In this document: positions 34,969-42,946 of the stretch, piece after piece
Numbering within the stretch: the stretch's first letter is position 1
Layout of the letters: each line of letters begins with the position of its first letter
Position numbers and translations under genes: made by a program
The notes under the pieces: model-generated
Told to the model about the DNA's origin: nothing
The model's database searches: none
What the model saw: only the letters and a program-made list of their open reading frames with translations
Assembly (NCBI GenBank): GCA_964637875.1
Contig: CAZWXK010000004.1
Span: 29,845 to 93,844 of the forward strand
Source: UBA5972 sp964637875
GTDB lineage: Bacteria; Pseudomonadota; Alphaproteobacteria; Rhodobacterales; Rhodobacteraceae
Reading direction: 5' to 3'
DNA: 64,000 bases

Positions 34969-36711
34969 TCAGCCCTCGAGTCCGACTGCCCCTGCGGCCG
35001 GGCCGCCTCTGCGGGCCAGTTGCATGAATGGTGCCCGCCGGATGGTGGCCAGGTCAATGGGCAGTCCCACGATATCGTCGAAATCGGCCGGGTTGGACGG
35101 CTTTCCCAGGGCAACCAGCAGGGCGGCGGGGAAACGCTGTCGATAATGGCGACAGTCGGCTTGTTCCTGCCCGCTGCCGGCTTCGATCATGACCACCTGC
35201 GGGGTGACGGCTTCGTCGGCGGCCAGGCCGTCGCTGTCCAGGAAGCGGACATTTGCATCCCTCAGGGCGGCGCGGCATATGGCCTCGAGCGCGCTGGAAC
35301 GCGTCGCCACCAGGATAAGGATCTCGTCCAGGCTGGCGGGGCGGGGTTTCACCGCACCGGCCGGCACCGAGATCACCACCGAGATTTTCGACCCGCCAGG
35401 ATGGTCGAGCCTGGTTGCGCCCTGCATCTGTTCGATCAGACCGCGCGCGACGGCCGGACCCAGGGCCTCGGCCACCATCGCCTCGCCCTTGCCGGCGGTT
35501 CTGCCGAGAATCAGTTCAGGTGCCCAGCCGCCGCCATCGCGGCTGTATTCAAAGGTGATTTCGGCAACAAGGTTTCCTGACCTGTAGGACAGTGTCAGGG
35601 TGATGTTCCGGGTGCCCGCGGTTTCCAGAACATAGGCGCACAGATGGGTCAGGGCCTGGCGGAGGCGGGCAAAGTCCCCGGTCAGCTGCGCCGGGCAATC
35701 CCGGGAAAGCGAGATCGAAAACGACGTTCCCTCGCGCAGGGCCACCGGGCCGAACATGGTCTGGATCGCCTCGGCCAGCTGCGCGACCTCGAAAGGGCGC
35801 TGTTCCAGTTGCAGCCGGTCCTCCTGCAGGGCGGTAAAGTCGAGGATGTCCTCGAGCAGACCGATCATCTGCCGGCCGGAACGCTCGGCCTGGTTCAACA
35901 GCCTTTGTTGCTGGCTGCTGAGGCGCTGCTGGCGCACCAGCGAGAGCAGCCCCATAACCCCGTTCAGCGGGGTGCGCAGCTCGTGGCTCATCATGGCCAG
36001 GAATTGCGATTTGGCGCGGCTTGCGCGGTTTGCGGCGCGCAGCAGGCGTTCGTTTTCTTCGGCCATGTGGCGAAAGCGACGCGTTTCAGCGGCAAAGACG
36101 GCCAGCATCACCAGGCTGGCAATAACGGCGAGTATGGAAACCATCGTCAGATTCGAAGCACTTCGGGAAAGGTTGTCGCGCAGGCGCGCTGCAAGCGCGG
36201 CCTCGCCATGCAGAACCTTCTGGCTGAGATGGCGCAGGCGGGCGTTGAAATCGCCGACCGCGGCACGCATCCGTTCGGCGGCGGCCTTGTCGCCCGCCAC
36301 CAGCGAATCCATGTCGCCTTCCATATTGCGCAGGGTCCGTGCCAGCCCGTTCAGGACGGTTCCCTCCTGGTCATAGCTGCGCAGCCGCTCCCCGACCGAG
36401 CCCTCGCGGAACAGCGCCAGTCGGCTCCAGAGGATATCAAAACGCCGGTTGACCGTTTCCGGCGTAACGCCTGGCACGCCTGCCTCGAACTTGGCCAGTT
36501 CGCGGTCAAAGCGCATCAGCTCGATCTCCAGCTGCGTGGCATCCCACAGGATGTTTTCGCGGGCGGACAGGCGCAGATCCGCGATGTCGCCGCGCACCAG
36601 AAAGAAACTCGCCCCGGCAACCCCCAGCATCAGCAGGATGACGGCGATCCCGACCATCTGGAATATGCGTGGGCGCCGTTTCACCGGAATTCCATGCGTG
36701 TCAGTTGCCAT
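34969..36711 (-). CDS. Membrane sensor kinase-like protein with degenerate ATPase and receiver parts
   Basis: A 580-residue protein with two membrane helices (about 19-39 and 188-207) around a helical periplasmic sensor region, then a HisKA domain with His243 in MMSHELRTPLNG. After that the usual N box and glycine boxes of the ATP-binding domain are not recognisable (the region reads LRQALTHLCAYVLETAG and later ILGRTAGKGEAMV). The C-terminus resembles a receiver but lacks a clear acidic pocket and phospho-Asp. It may therefore dimerise and pass signals, or be phosphorylated by a partner, rather than act as a kinase. Overlaps the upstream periplasmic protein gene by 31 bases. Confidence 0.8.
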   Translation of the reverse strand: MATDTHGIPVKRRPRIFQMVGIAVILLMLGVAGASFFLVRGDIADLRLSARENILWDATQLEIELMRFDRELAKFEAGVPGVTPETVNRRFDILWSRLALFREGSVGERLRSYDQEGTVLNGLARTLRNMEGDMDSLVAGDKAAAERMRAAVGDFNARLRHLSQKVLHGEAALAARLRDNLSRSASNLTMVSILAVIASLVMLAVFAAETRRFRHMAEENERLLRAANRASRAKSQFLAMMSHELRTPLNGVMGLLSLVRQQRLSSQQQRLLNQAERSGRQMIGLLEDILDFTALQEDRLQLEQRPFEVAQLAEAIQTMFGPVALREGTSFSISLSRDCPAQLTGDFARLRQALTHLCAYVLETAGTRNITLTLSYRSGNLVAEITFEYSRDGGGWAPELILGRTAGKGEAMVAEALGPAVARGLIEQMQGATRLDHPGGSKISVVISVPAGAVKPRPASLDEILILVATRSSALEAICRAALRDANVRFLDSDGLAADEAVTPQVVMIEAGSGQEQADCRHYRQRFPAALLVALGKPSNPADFDDIVGLPIDLATIRRAPFMQLARRGGPAAGAVGLEG

Positions 36712-37169
36712 ATCAACCTGCTGTTGAAAACGGGGTCGCGCAGTTCCGGGTAATCGCTCATCGGGTAGATCATCCAGATCGGCCCCTTGTCCCGCACCGA
36801 CAGGGGCTGCCCATCCATTGTCAGTGCAAGGATCGGGTCATATTTTCTGAATTCGCGGGTGTCCACCTGGATCTCGTAATCATTGAGGGCAATCATGCGG
36901 ACAGTGCCGGCGTTTGATGCCCCACTGGCCCTGAGTACGCTCAGCACCGTCGGGCCGCGGAACAGGCGCGCTCCATCGATGAACTCGTTTGCGGTGCGGA
37001 TCTCGGTCTGGGGCAGCGCTTGCAGCTGGGCCATGGTGAATTCATGTACCGGCCCCTTGCCGTCCATCGGGGCGACCGTCAGCACGGTCTGTGCGCTCAG
37101 CGCGACCGGCACCCCTGCCAGCAGCATCGTGGCCCAGAACGCCACTGCCCCAAGGAATTGCCGTCTCAT
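36681..37169 (-). CDS. Periplasmic molybdopterin-oxidoreductase-fold protein without cysteine
   Basis: A 162-residue protein with a signal peptide ending ALSAQ. The mature part resembles the molybdopterin-binding oxidoreductase (SUOX) fold: FTMAQLQALPQTEI, FRGPTVLSVLRASGA, MIALNDYEIQVD and DKGPIWMIYPMSDYPEL. It contains no Cys at all, so it cannot ligate molybdenum the way sulfite oxidase-type enzymes do. It is also about half their size, so it is more likely a ligand- or protein-binding sensor part. The ATG at 37169 has AGGGG upstream; another in-frame ATG lies 12 bases earlier. It heads the operon with two kinases and a sigma-54 regulator and overlaps the first kinase. Confidence 0.78.
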   Translation of the reverse strand: MRRQFLGAVAFWATMLLAGVPVALSAQTVLTVAPMDGKGPVHEFTMAQLQALPQTEIRTANEFIDGARLFRGPTVLSVLRASGASNAGTVRMIALNDYEIQVDTREFRKYDPILALTMDGQPLSVRDKGPIWMIYPMSDYPELRDPVFNSRLIWQLTRMEFR

Positions 37170-37211
37170 TATTCCCCTCATGTGCCGCGAATGTGACGCA
37201 AGGTTAACCCG

Positions 37212-37248
37212 ACAGGTTGCAAATTGCTAACAATTATTCGCAACCTGT
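37212..37248. promoter_or_regulatory. Nested inverted repeat upstream of the signalling operon
   Basis: ACAGGTTGC at 37212-37220 is the exact reverse complement of GCAACCTGT at 37240-37248. Inside lies a second dyad AATTG-CTAA-CAATT at 37222-37235 with almost the same centre. It is 43 bases upstream of the ATG of the periplasmic protein and 107 bases past the end of prpE. It could be an operator for the operon or a hairpin ending the prpE transcript; it is followed by no T run. Confidence 0.55.
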
Positions 37249-37355
37249 GATTTCCCCGCACCGGGCGCCAGGCGCCGGGGCAGGACATGGTAACGCAGCC
37301 CTGCCCCGATGCCGGGGTTTCGCGCATGGCTGAGGACAGTCATGAGCGACTTGCG

Positions 37356-39245
37356 CTAGCGCGGATAGCCCAGCCCCTTCAGCGCCGCGGTGATCTCGTC
37401 CAGAATGGCCGGGTCGTCGATGGTCGCGGGCATCTTCCATTCTTCGCCATCGGCGATCTTCGCCATGGTACCGCGCAGGATCTTGCCCGAGCGTGTCTTG
37501 GGCAGGCGCTCGACCACGACGGCCAGCTTGAAGGCCGCGACGGGGCCGATGCGTTCGCGCACCAGCTGGATGCATTCGGCCACCACCTCGTCGGAACCGC
37601 GCCCCGCGCCGGCGTTCAGGCAAAGAAAGCCCAAGGGCAGTTGCCCCTTGAGTGCATCCTTGACGCCGATTACCGCACATTCCGCGACATCCGGGTGGCT
37701 GGCAAGGACCTCTTCCATGGCGCCGGTAGACAGACGATGGCCCGCTACATTGATCACGTCATCGGTGCGCGCCATGATGTAGAGATAGCCGTCCTCGTCC
37801 TTGTAACCCGCATCGCCGGTTTCGTAATAGCCGGGGAAGGTGGACAGGTAGGATTTCCTGTAACGTTCGTCCGCCTGCCACAATGTCGGCAGCGTGCCCG
37901 GCGGCAGCGGCAGCTTGACCACGATCGCGCCCAGCTCGCCCGCGCCCAGCTCGTGCCCGTCATCATCCAGCACCCGCACGTCATAGCCGGGCATGGGCAC
38001 GCCGGGCGAGCCCTCCTTGACCGGCAGCAGCTCGATCCCCACGGGGTTTGCGGCAATCGCCCAGCCGGTTTCGGTTTGCCACCAGTGGTCGATCACCGGC
38101 ACGCCCAGCTTGTCTTCGGCCCAGTGGAGGGTGTCGGGGTCGGTGCGCTCGCCGGCCAGAAACAGGGTTTGCAGGCAGGACAGGTCGTATTTCGCGATGA
38201 ATTCGCCGTCCGGGTCGATCCGCTTGATGGCGCGAAATGCGGTCGGAGCGGTAAACAGCGCCTTGACACCATATTCGGAGATCACCCGCCAGAAGGTGCC
38301 GGCATCGGGGGTGCCCACGGGCTTGCCCTCGAACAGGATCGAGGTGCTGCCCTGGATCAGCGGCGCATAGCAGATATAGCTGTGCCCCACGACCCAGCCG
38401 ACATCGGATGCCGCCCAGAACACATCGCCCGGATCGATGCCATAGATTGCCTTCATGCTCCAATGCAGGGCGACCAGATGGCCGGCATTGGGGCGCACCA
38501 CGCCCTTGGGCTGGCCGGTGGTGCCCGAGGTGTAGAGGATATAGACCGGATCATCCCCGCGCACGGTCACGCATTCGGCGGGCGCGGCGCCTTGCTGAAA
38601 GGCGTCCCATTCGAAATCGCGGCCTTCGATCAGGGGGGCGCGCTCCATTTCGCGTTGCAGGATGACGCAGAAATCGGGCTTGTGTTCGGCCATCTCGATG
38701 GCGCCATCCAGCAGCGGTTTATAGGCGATGACGCGGCCCGGCTCGATCCCGCAAGAGGCGGCGATCACCGCCTTGGGGCGCGCGTCATCGATGCGGGTGG
38801 CCAGCTCGTTGGCGGCAAATCCGCCGAACACGACCGAATGGATGGCCCCGATGCGTGCGCAGGCCAGCATGGCGACCACGGCCTCGGGGACCATCGGCAT
38901 GTAGATCACCACCCGGTCGCCCCTGGCAACGCCGCGCGCCTGCAGGGCACCGGCCAGCAGGGCGACGCGGTCGCGCATCTGGGCATATGTGAATTTCGCC
39001 TTTTTCCCGGTTACCGGGCTGTCATGGATGATCGCCACCCGGTCGCCATTGCCCGCCTCGACATGGCGGTCCAGCGCGTTCCAGCAGGTGTTGACCTCGG
39101 CATCCTTGAACCATTCGTAAAAAGGGGCGTTTCCGTCAAACAGCGCGCGCGAAGGCGGCCTGACCCAGTCGATCGCCTCGGCCGCCTTCATCCAGAATCC
39201 TTCGGGATCATCCTGCCAGGACTGGTAAACCTCCCTATATCCCAT
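37356..39245 (-). CDS. prpE: Propionyl-CoA synthetase
   Basis: A 629-residue AMP-forming acyl-CoA synthetase close to PrpE/Acs. The ATP/AMP motif YILYTSGTTGQPKGVVR, then WWQTETGW, YYETGDAGYKDEDGYLYI, the DDVINVAGHRLSTG hinge and the C-terminal acetylatable lysine in RLPKTRSGKILRG are all present. The Tyr-rich start MGYREVYQSWQDDPEGFW is typical of the propionate branch rather than acetyl-CoA synthetase. With pccAB and scpA in the same window it would feed propionate into succinyl-CoA. It lies 34 bases downstream of maeB, so the two are probably co-transcribed. Confidence 0.9.
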   Translation of the reverse strand: MGYREVYQSWQDDPEGFWMKAAEAIDWVRPPSRALFDGNAPFYEWFKDAEVNTCWNALDRHVEAGNGDRVAIIHDSPVTGKKAKFTYAQMRDRVALLAGALQARGVARGDRVVIYMPMVPEAVVAMLACARIGAIHSVVFGGFAANELATRIDDARPKAVIAASCGIEPGRVIAYKPLLDGAIEMAEHKPDFCVILQREMERAPLIEGRDFEWDAFQQGAAPAECVTVRGDDPVYILYTSGTTGQPKGVVRPNAGHLVALHWSMKAIYGIDPGDVFWAASDVGWVVGHSYICYAPLIQGSTSILFEGKPVGTPDAGTFWRVISEYGVKALFTAPTAFRAIKRIDPDGEFIAKYDLSCLQTLFLAGERTDPDTLHWAEDKLGVPVIDHWWQTETGWAIAANPVGIELLPVKEGSPGVPMPGYDVRVLDDDGHELGAGELGAIVVKLPLPPGTLPTLWQADERYRKSYLSTFPGYYETGDAGYKDEDGYLYIMARTDDVINVAGHRLSTGAMEEVLASHPDVAECAVIGVKDALKGQLPLGFLCLNAGAGRGSDEVVAECIQLVRERIGPVAAFKLAVVVERLPKTRSGKILRGTMAKIADGEEWKMPATIDDPAILDEITAALKGLGYPR

Positions 39246-39279
39246 CGCTTTTTCCTCCGTCTGTTCGCAATGCTGTCGT

Positions 39280-41559
39280 CTATCCGTAATGCTGTACCGG
39301 CGTGCCCGCGAGGGCCGACATGTTCAACAGGCCGCGGGCCGAAATTGCCGGTGTCACGATATGCGCCCGGTTGCCCATCCCCATCAGGATCGGGCCAACC
39401 TCCAGCCCATGGGCAGAAATCTTGAGGACATTCTTGACCCCGCTTGCCGCGTCGGTCGAGGCAAAGACCAGCACATTGGCCGCGCCCTGGAACCGTGCGT
39501 CGGGGAAAATCCTTGCGCGGATGTCCGAGTCAAGCGCGGCATCGGCGTGCATCTCGCCCTCATAGGCAAAGTCCCGTGGCGCATTGTCGAGAATCTCCAG
39601 TGCGCCACGCATTCGCCTGCCGCTGTCGGTTTCGAGATTGCCGAATTGCGAATGCGAGCACAGGGCGACCTTGGGCTCGATCCCGAACCGGCGGACATGA
39701 CGGGCTGCGGCGATTGCCGTCTCGGCGATCTGTTCGGGCGAGGGCAGGGGGTTGACCTGCGTGTCGGCGATGAACAGCGGCCCGCCGGGCAGGATCATCA
39801 GGCTGAGCGCCCCGGCGGGATGCAACTCGTCCTCGGCCAGAACCTGGGTGACGTATTTCAGATGCCACAGATATTGCCCGAAGGTGCCGCAGATCAGGCT
39901 GTCGGCCTCGCCCCGATGTACCATGACCGCACCAATGGCGGTGGTGTTGGTGCGCATGATTGCCTTGGCCAGATCGGGTGTCACGCCGCGGCGGCGCATG
40001 ATCTGGTGGTATGTTGTCCAGTAATCCCTGAACCGCGGGTCGAACTGCGGATTGACCAGATCGAAATCGCGTCCCTCCACCAGTTGCAGGCCCAGGTTTT
40101 CGATACGTTTGGCCACGACCTCGGGGCGTCCGATCACGATGGGGTGGCCGACATTTTCCTCGATCATGGCACGGACCGTGCCCAGAACGCGCTCGTCCTC
40201 GCCCTCGGCAAACACGATGCGCCGCTGGGCCGCGCGGGCGACCTCGAATACCGGGCGCATGATGAAAGACGAGCGGAACACGGTCGCGTCAAGTCGCTGA
40301 CGATAGGCGTTCATGTCATCGATCGGACGCGTGGCAACCCCGCTGTCCATGGCAGCCCGCGCAACCGCGGTTGCAACCACGCCCATCAGACGCGGGTCAA
40401 AGGGTTTTGGAATCAGATAATCGCGCCCGAATGTCATACGCTCGCCTTCATAGGCGGCGGCGGCCTCGGCGCTGGTGGCGCTGCGCGCAAGCTCGGCCAG
40501 GGCATCGATGCAGGCGCGCTCCATTTCCGGACTGATCTCGGTCGCGCCTGCGTCCAGTGCGCCGCGAAAGATGAAGGGAAAGCAAAGGATATTGTTGACC
40601 TGATTCGGAAAGTCTGACCGACCCGTGGCGATAATGGCATCCGGCCGCGCCTTGCGCGCCATGTCGGGCATGATTTCGGGGGTGGGGTTGGCAAGGGCGA
40701 ATATGATCGGATCCCTGGCCATCCTGGCGACATGTTCCGGTGTCAGGACGCCGCCGGCCGACAGGCCGAGGAAAAGATCGGCCCCCTCGATCACGTCATC
40801 CAGCCTTGCGGGCGCGGTGCCCTGGGCGAAAGCGGCCTTCTGCTGCGTCATGGCGGTTTCGCGGCCCTCATAGACCAGCCCGTCGACATCACACAGCCAG
40901 ATGTTTTCGCGCCGCACGCCCAGCTTGAGCAGCATGTTCAGACAGGCAATCCCGGCAGCGCCCCCGCCGGTTGACACCACCTTGATTTCATCGAACCGCT
41001 TGCCCGCAATATGCAGCGCATTGGTTGCCGCCGCCCCGACGACGATCGCGGTGCCGTGCTGATCGTCGTGAAAGACGGGGATGTTCATGCGTTCGCGGCA
41101 GATGCGTTCGACGACAAAACATTCGGGCGAGCGGATGTCTTCGAGGTTGATCGCCCCGAACGAGGGTTCCAGCGCGCAGACGATATCGGCCAGGCGCTCG
41201 GGGTCCGTTTCGTCCAGTTCGATGTCGAAACAGTCGATGCCGGCGAATTTCTTGAACAGGACGGCCTTGCCCTCCATCACCGGCTTGGCCGCAAGCGGGC
41301 CGATATCGCCCAGCCCCAGTACCGCGGTGCCATTGGTCACGACGGCAACCATGTTTGCCCGTGCCGTCAGGCGGGCGGCGCTGGTGGGGTCGCGTTTGAT
41401 CTGATCGCAGGCGGCTGCGACCCCGGGTGAGTAGGCCCGTGCCAGATCGCGCCCGTTGGCCAGTGGCTTGGTCGGGTGAACCTCCAGTTTTCCGGGCCTG
41501 GGGAATTCGTGGTAATCCAGTGCTGCCTTGCGCAGATTATCCTGTGTCCGATCGTTCAT
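39280..41559 (-). CDS. maeB: NADP-dependent malic enzyme with phosphotransacetylase-like domain
   Basis: A 759-residue protein of the MaeB type. The N-terminal 430 residues are a malic enzyme (HPTKPLANGRDLARAYSPGVA, AVLGLGDIGPLAAKPVMEGKAVLFK, HDDQHGTAIVVGAA, FALANPTPEIMPD). The C-terminal 330 residues resemble phosphate acetyltransferase, which in these fusions is usually regulatory rather than catalytic. It decarboxylates malate to pyruvate with NADPH. Divergent from nhaA with 137 bases between. Complete and of normal length. Confidence 0.93.
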   Translation of the reverse strand: MNDRTQDNLRKAALDYHEFPRPGKLEVHPTKPLANGRDLARAYSPGVAAACDQIKRDPTSAARLTARANMVAVVTNGTAVLGLGDIGPLAAKPVMEGKAVLFKKFAGIDCFDIELDETDPERLADIVCALEPSFGAINLEDIRSPECFVVERICRERMNIPVFHDDQHGTAIVVGAAATNALHIAGKRFDEIKVVSTGGGAAGIACLNMLLKLGVRRENIWLCDVDGLVYEGRETAMTQQKAAFAQGTAPARLDDVIEGADLFLGLSAGGVLTPEHVARMARDPIIFALANPTPEIMPDMARKARPDAIIATGRSDFPNQVNNILCFPFIFRGALDAGATEISPEMERACIDALAELARSATSAEAAAAYEGERMTFGRDYLIPKPFDPRLMGVVATAVARAAMDSGVATRPIDDMNAYRQRLDATVFRSSFIMRPVFEVARAAQRRIVFAEGEDERVLGTVRAMIEENVGHPIVIGRPEVVAKRIENLGLQLVEGRDFDLVNPQFDPRFRDYWTTYHQIMRRRGVTPDLAKAIMRTNTTAIGAVMVHRGEADSLICGTFGQYLWHLKYVTQVLAEDELHPAGALSLMILPGGPLFIADTQVNPLPSPEQIAETAIAAARHVRRFGIEPKVALCSHSQFGNLETDSGRRMRGALEILDNAPRDFAYEGEMHADAALDSDIRARIFPDARFQGAANVLVFASTDAASGVKNVLKISAHGLEVGPILMGMGNRAHIVTPAISARGLLNMSALAGTPVQHYG

Positions 41560-41696
41560 GCTGGTGCCCCTTGTTGGCGAATGGCGATTTGGTTCACCGT
41601 TAAACCATACAGTTCAGAGGGCAAGCAAAATACCGATTCTGCCGATCTCGGCTTGAATTCGCGGCGTTTCACCCCACATGCCAGCAAACGACAACC

Positions 41697-42896
41697 ATGA
41701 ACGACAGGGAAAACATGCTTCTCAACGCGATCGACCGCTTCTTCCGTCACGAGGCATCGGGGGGGGTGCTTCTGATCCTGTCCGCTGCCGCCGCGCTTGC
41801 CATTGCCAATTCGGGCCTGGCGGGGTTTTACGAAAACTTTCTCAATACCTATGGAACGATCTCCATCGGCGGCGCCGGGCTGTCGAAACCCTTGCTGTTG
41901 TGGATCAATGACGGGTTGATGGCGATCTTCTTTTTCCTCATCGGGCTGGAGCTTAAGCGCGAGATCCTTGAGGGCAAGCTCAAGAACCCGCGCGACGTGA
42001 TCCTGCCGGGGCTGGCTGCCGTCGGCGGCATGGCGGTGCCGGCACTGATCTTTCTGATCCTCAATGGTGGCGTGCCCGAGAACCTGCGTGGCTGGGCGAT
42101 CCCGTCGGCCACCGACATTGCGTTCGCGCTGGGTGTTCTGGCGCTGCTGGGCAAGCGCGCGCCCGCCAGCCTCAAGGTCTTTCTGCTGACGCTGGCCATT
42201 CTCGACGACATGGGCGCGATTGTCATCATTGCCCTGTTCTACACGTCCGAACTCAGCATGACCTATCTGGCGCTCGCCGCTGTGCCGATTGCCGGGATGG
42301 CCTGGCAGAACATGCGCGGCGCCCACCGGGTGGCGCCGACATTGCTGCTGGGGCTGGTATTGTGGGTGCTGGTGCTGAAATCGGGTGTGCATGCGACCCT
42401 TGCGGGTGTCGTCATCGCCTTCTTCATTCCGCTCAAGGACAAGTACGGAAAATCGCCGCTTCACGCGCTCGAAGGTGCGCTGGCGCCCTATGTGCTCTAT
42501 CTGATCGTGCCGCTTTTTGCCTTTGCCAATGCCGGTGTCACGCTGACCGGGGTCAGGTTCGCCGACCTGCTGGCGCCGCTGCCGCTGGGCATTGCCGCCG
42601 GCCTGGTGGTTGGCAAGCAGCTGGGCGTTTTCGGGGTCACCTGGGCCCTGGTAAAGACGCGTATCGTGCGCCTGCCGCACGGAACCGGGTGGGTTCACAT
42701 CTACGGATTGGCCTGTCTGGCGGGTATAGGCTTTACCATGTCGCTGTTCATTGGCGGGTTGAGTTTCGACAACCCTGAACAGATGAACGCGGTACGCCTG
42801 GGCGTGCTGGGCGGTTCTGCCATCTCGGCGGTGCTGGGGTATGTGGTTCTGTACATGGCCGGCAACAAGAGCGCGGAGGAGGCCCAGACGGCCTGA
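41697..42896 (+). CDS. nhaA: Na+/H+ antiporter NhaA
   Basis: A 399-residue membrane protein with about 12 helices. Hallmarks are FFRHEASGGVLLI at the N-terminus, FFFLIGLELKREI, the WAIPSATDIAFALGVL stretch and the paired aspartates in LAILDDMGAIVIIA that bind sodium. It exchanges two protons for one sodium ion and supports pH and salt tolerance. Divergent from maeB and convergent with scpA. Start at the ATG at 41697; the ATG at 41715 in the same frame is possible. Confidence 0.94.
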   Translation: MNDRENMLLNAIDRFFRHEASGGVLLILSAAAALAIANSGLAGFYENFLNTYGTISIGGAGLSKPLLLWINDGLMAIFFFLIGLELKREILEGKLKNPRDVILPGLAAVGGMAVPALIFLILNGGVPENLRGWAIPSATDIAFALGVLALLGKRAPASLKVFLLTLAILDDMGAIVIIALFYTSELSMTYLALAAVPIAGMAWQNMRGAHRVAPTLLLGLVLWVLVLKSGVHATLAGVVIAFFIPLKDKYGKSPLHALEGALAPYVLYLIVPLFAFANAGVTLTGVRFADLLAPLPLGIAAGLVVGKQLGVFGVTWALVKTRIVRLPHGTGWVHIYGLACLAGIGFTMSLFIGGLSFDNPEQMNAVRLGVLGGSAISAVLGYVVLYMAGNKSAEEAQTA

Positions 42897-42946
42897 GGCG
42901 CAAGGCCTTCGACCCATTGCCCGCGCATTGCCCGTAGCGCACCCCG

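Noticed and set aside
37170..37250. Possible sigma-54 promoter for the signalling operon
   Set aside because: Partial GC-spaced matches around TTGTTAGCAATTTGCA do not fit the required -24 GG / -12 GC spacing.
37287..39425. Long open frame (712 codons) on the + strand opposite prpE
   Set aside because: Mirror of a high-GC gene; the minus-strand frame is unmistakable PrpE and the + frame has no recognisable domain. The same applies to long frames opposite pccA (46606-48846) and carB (58268-60430).
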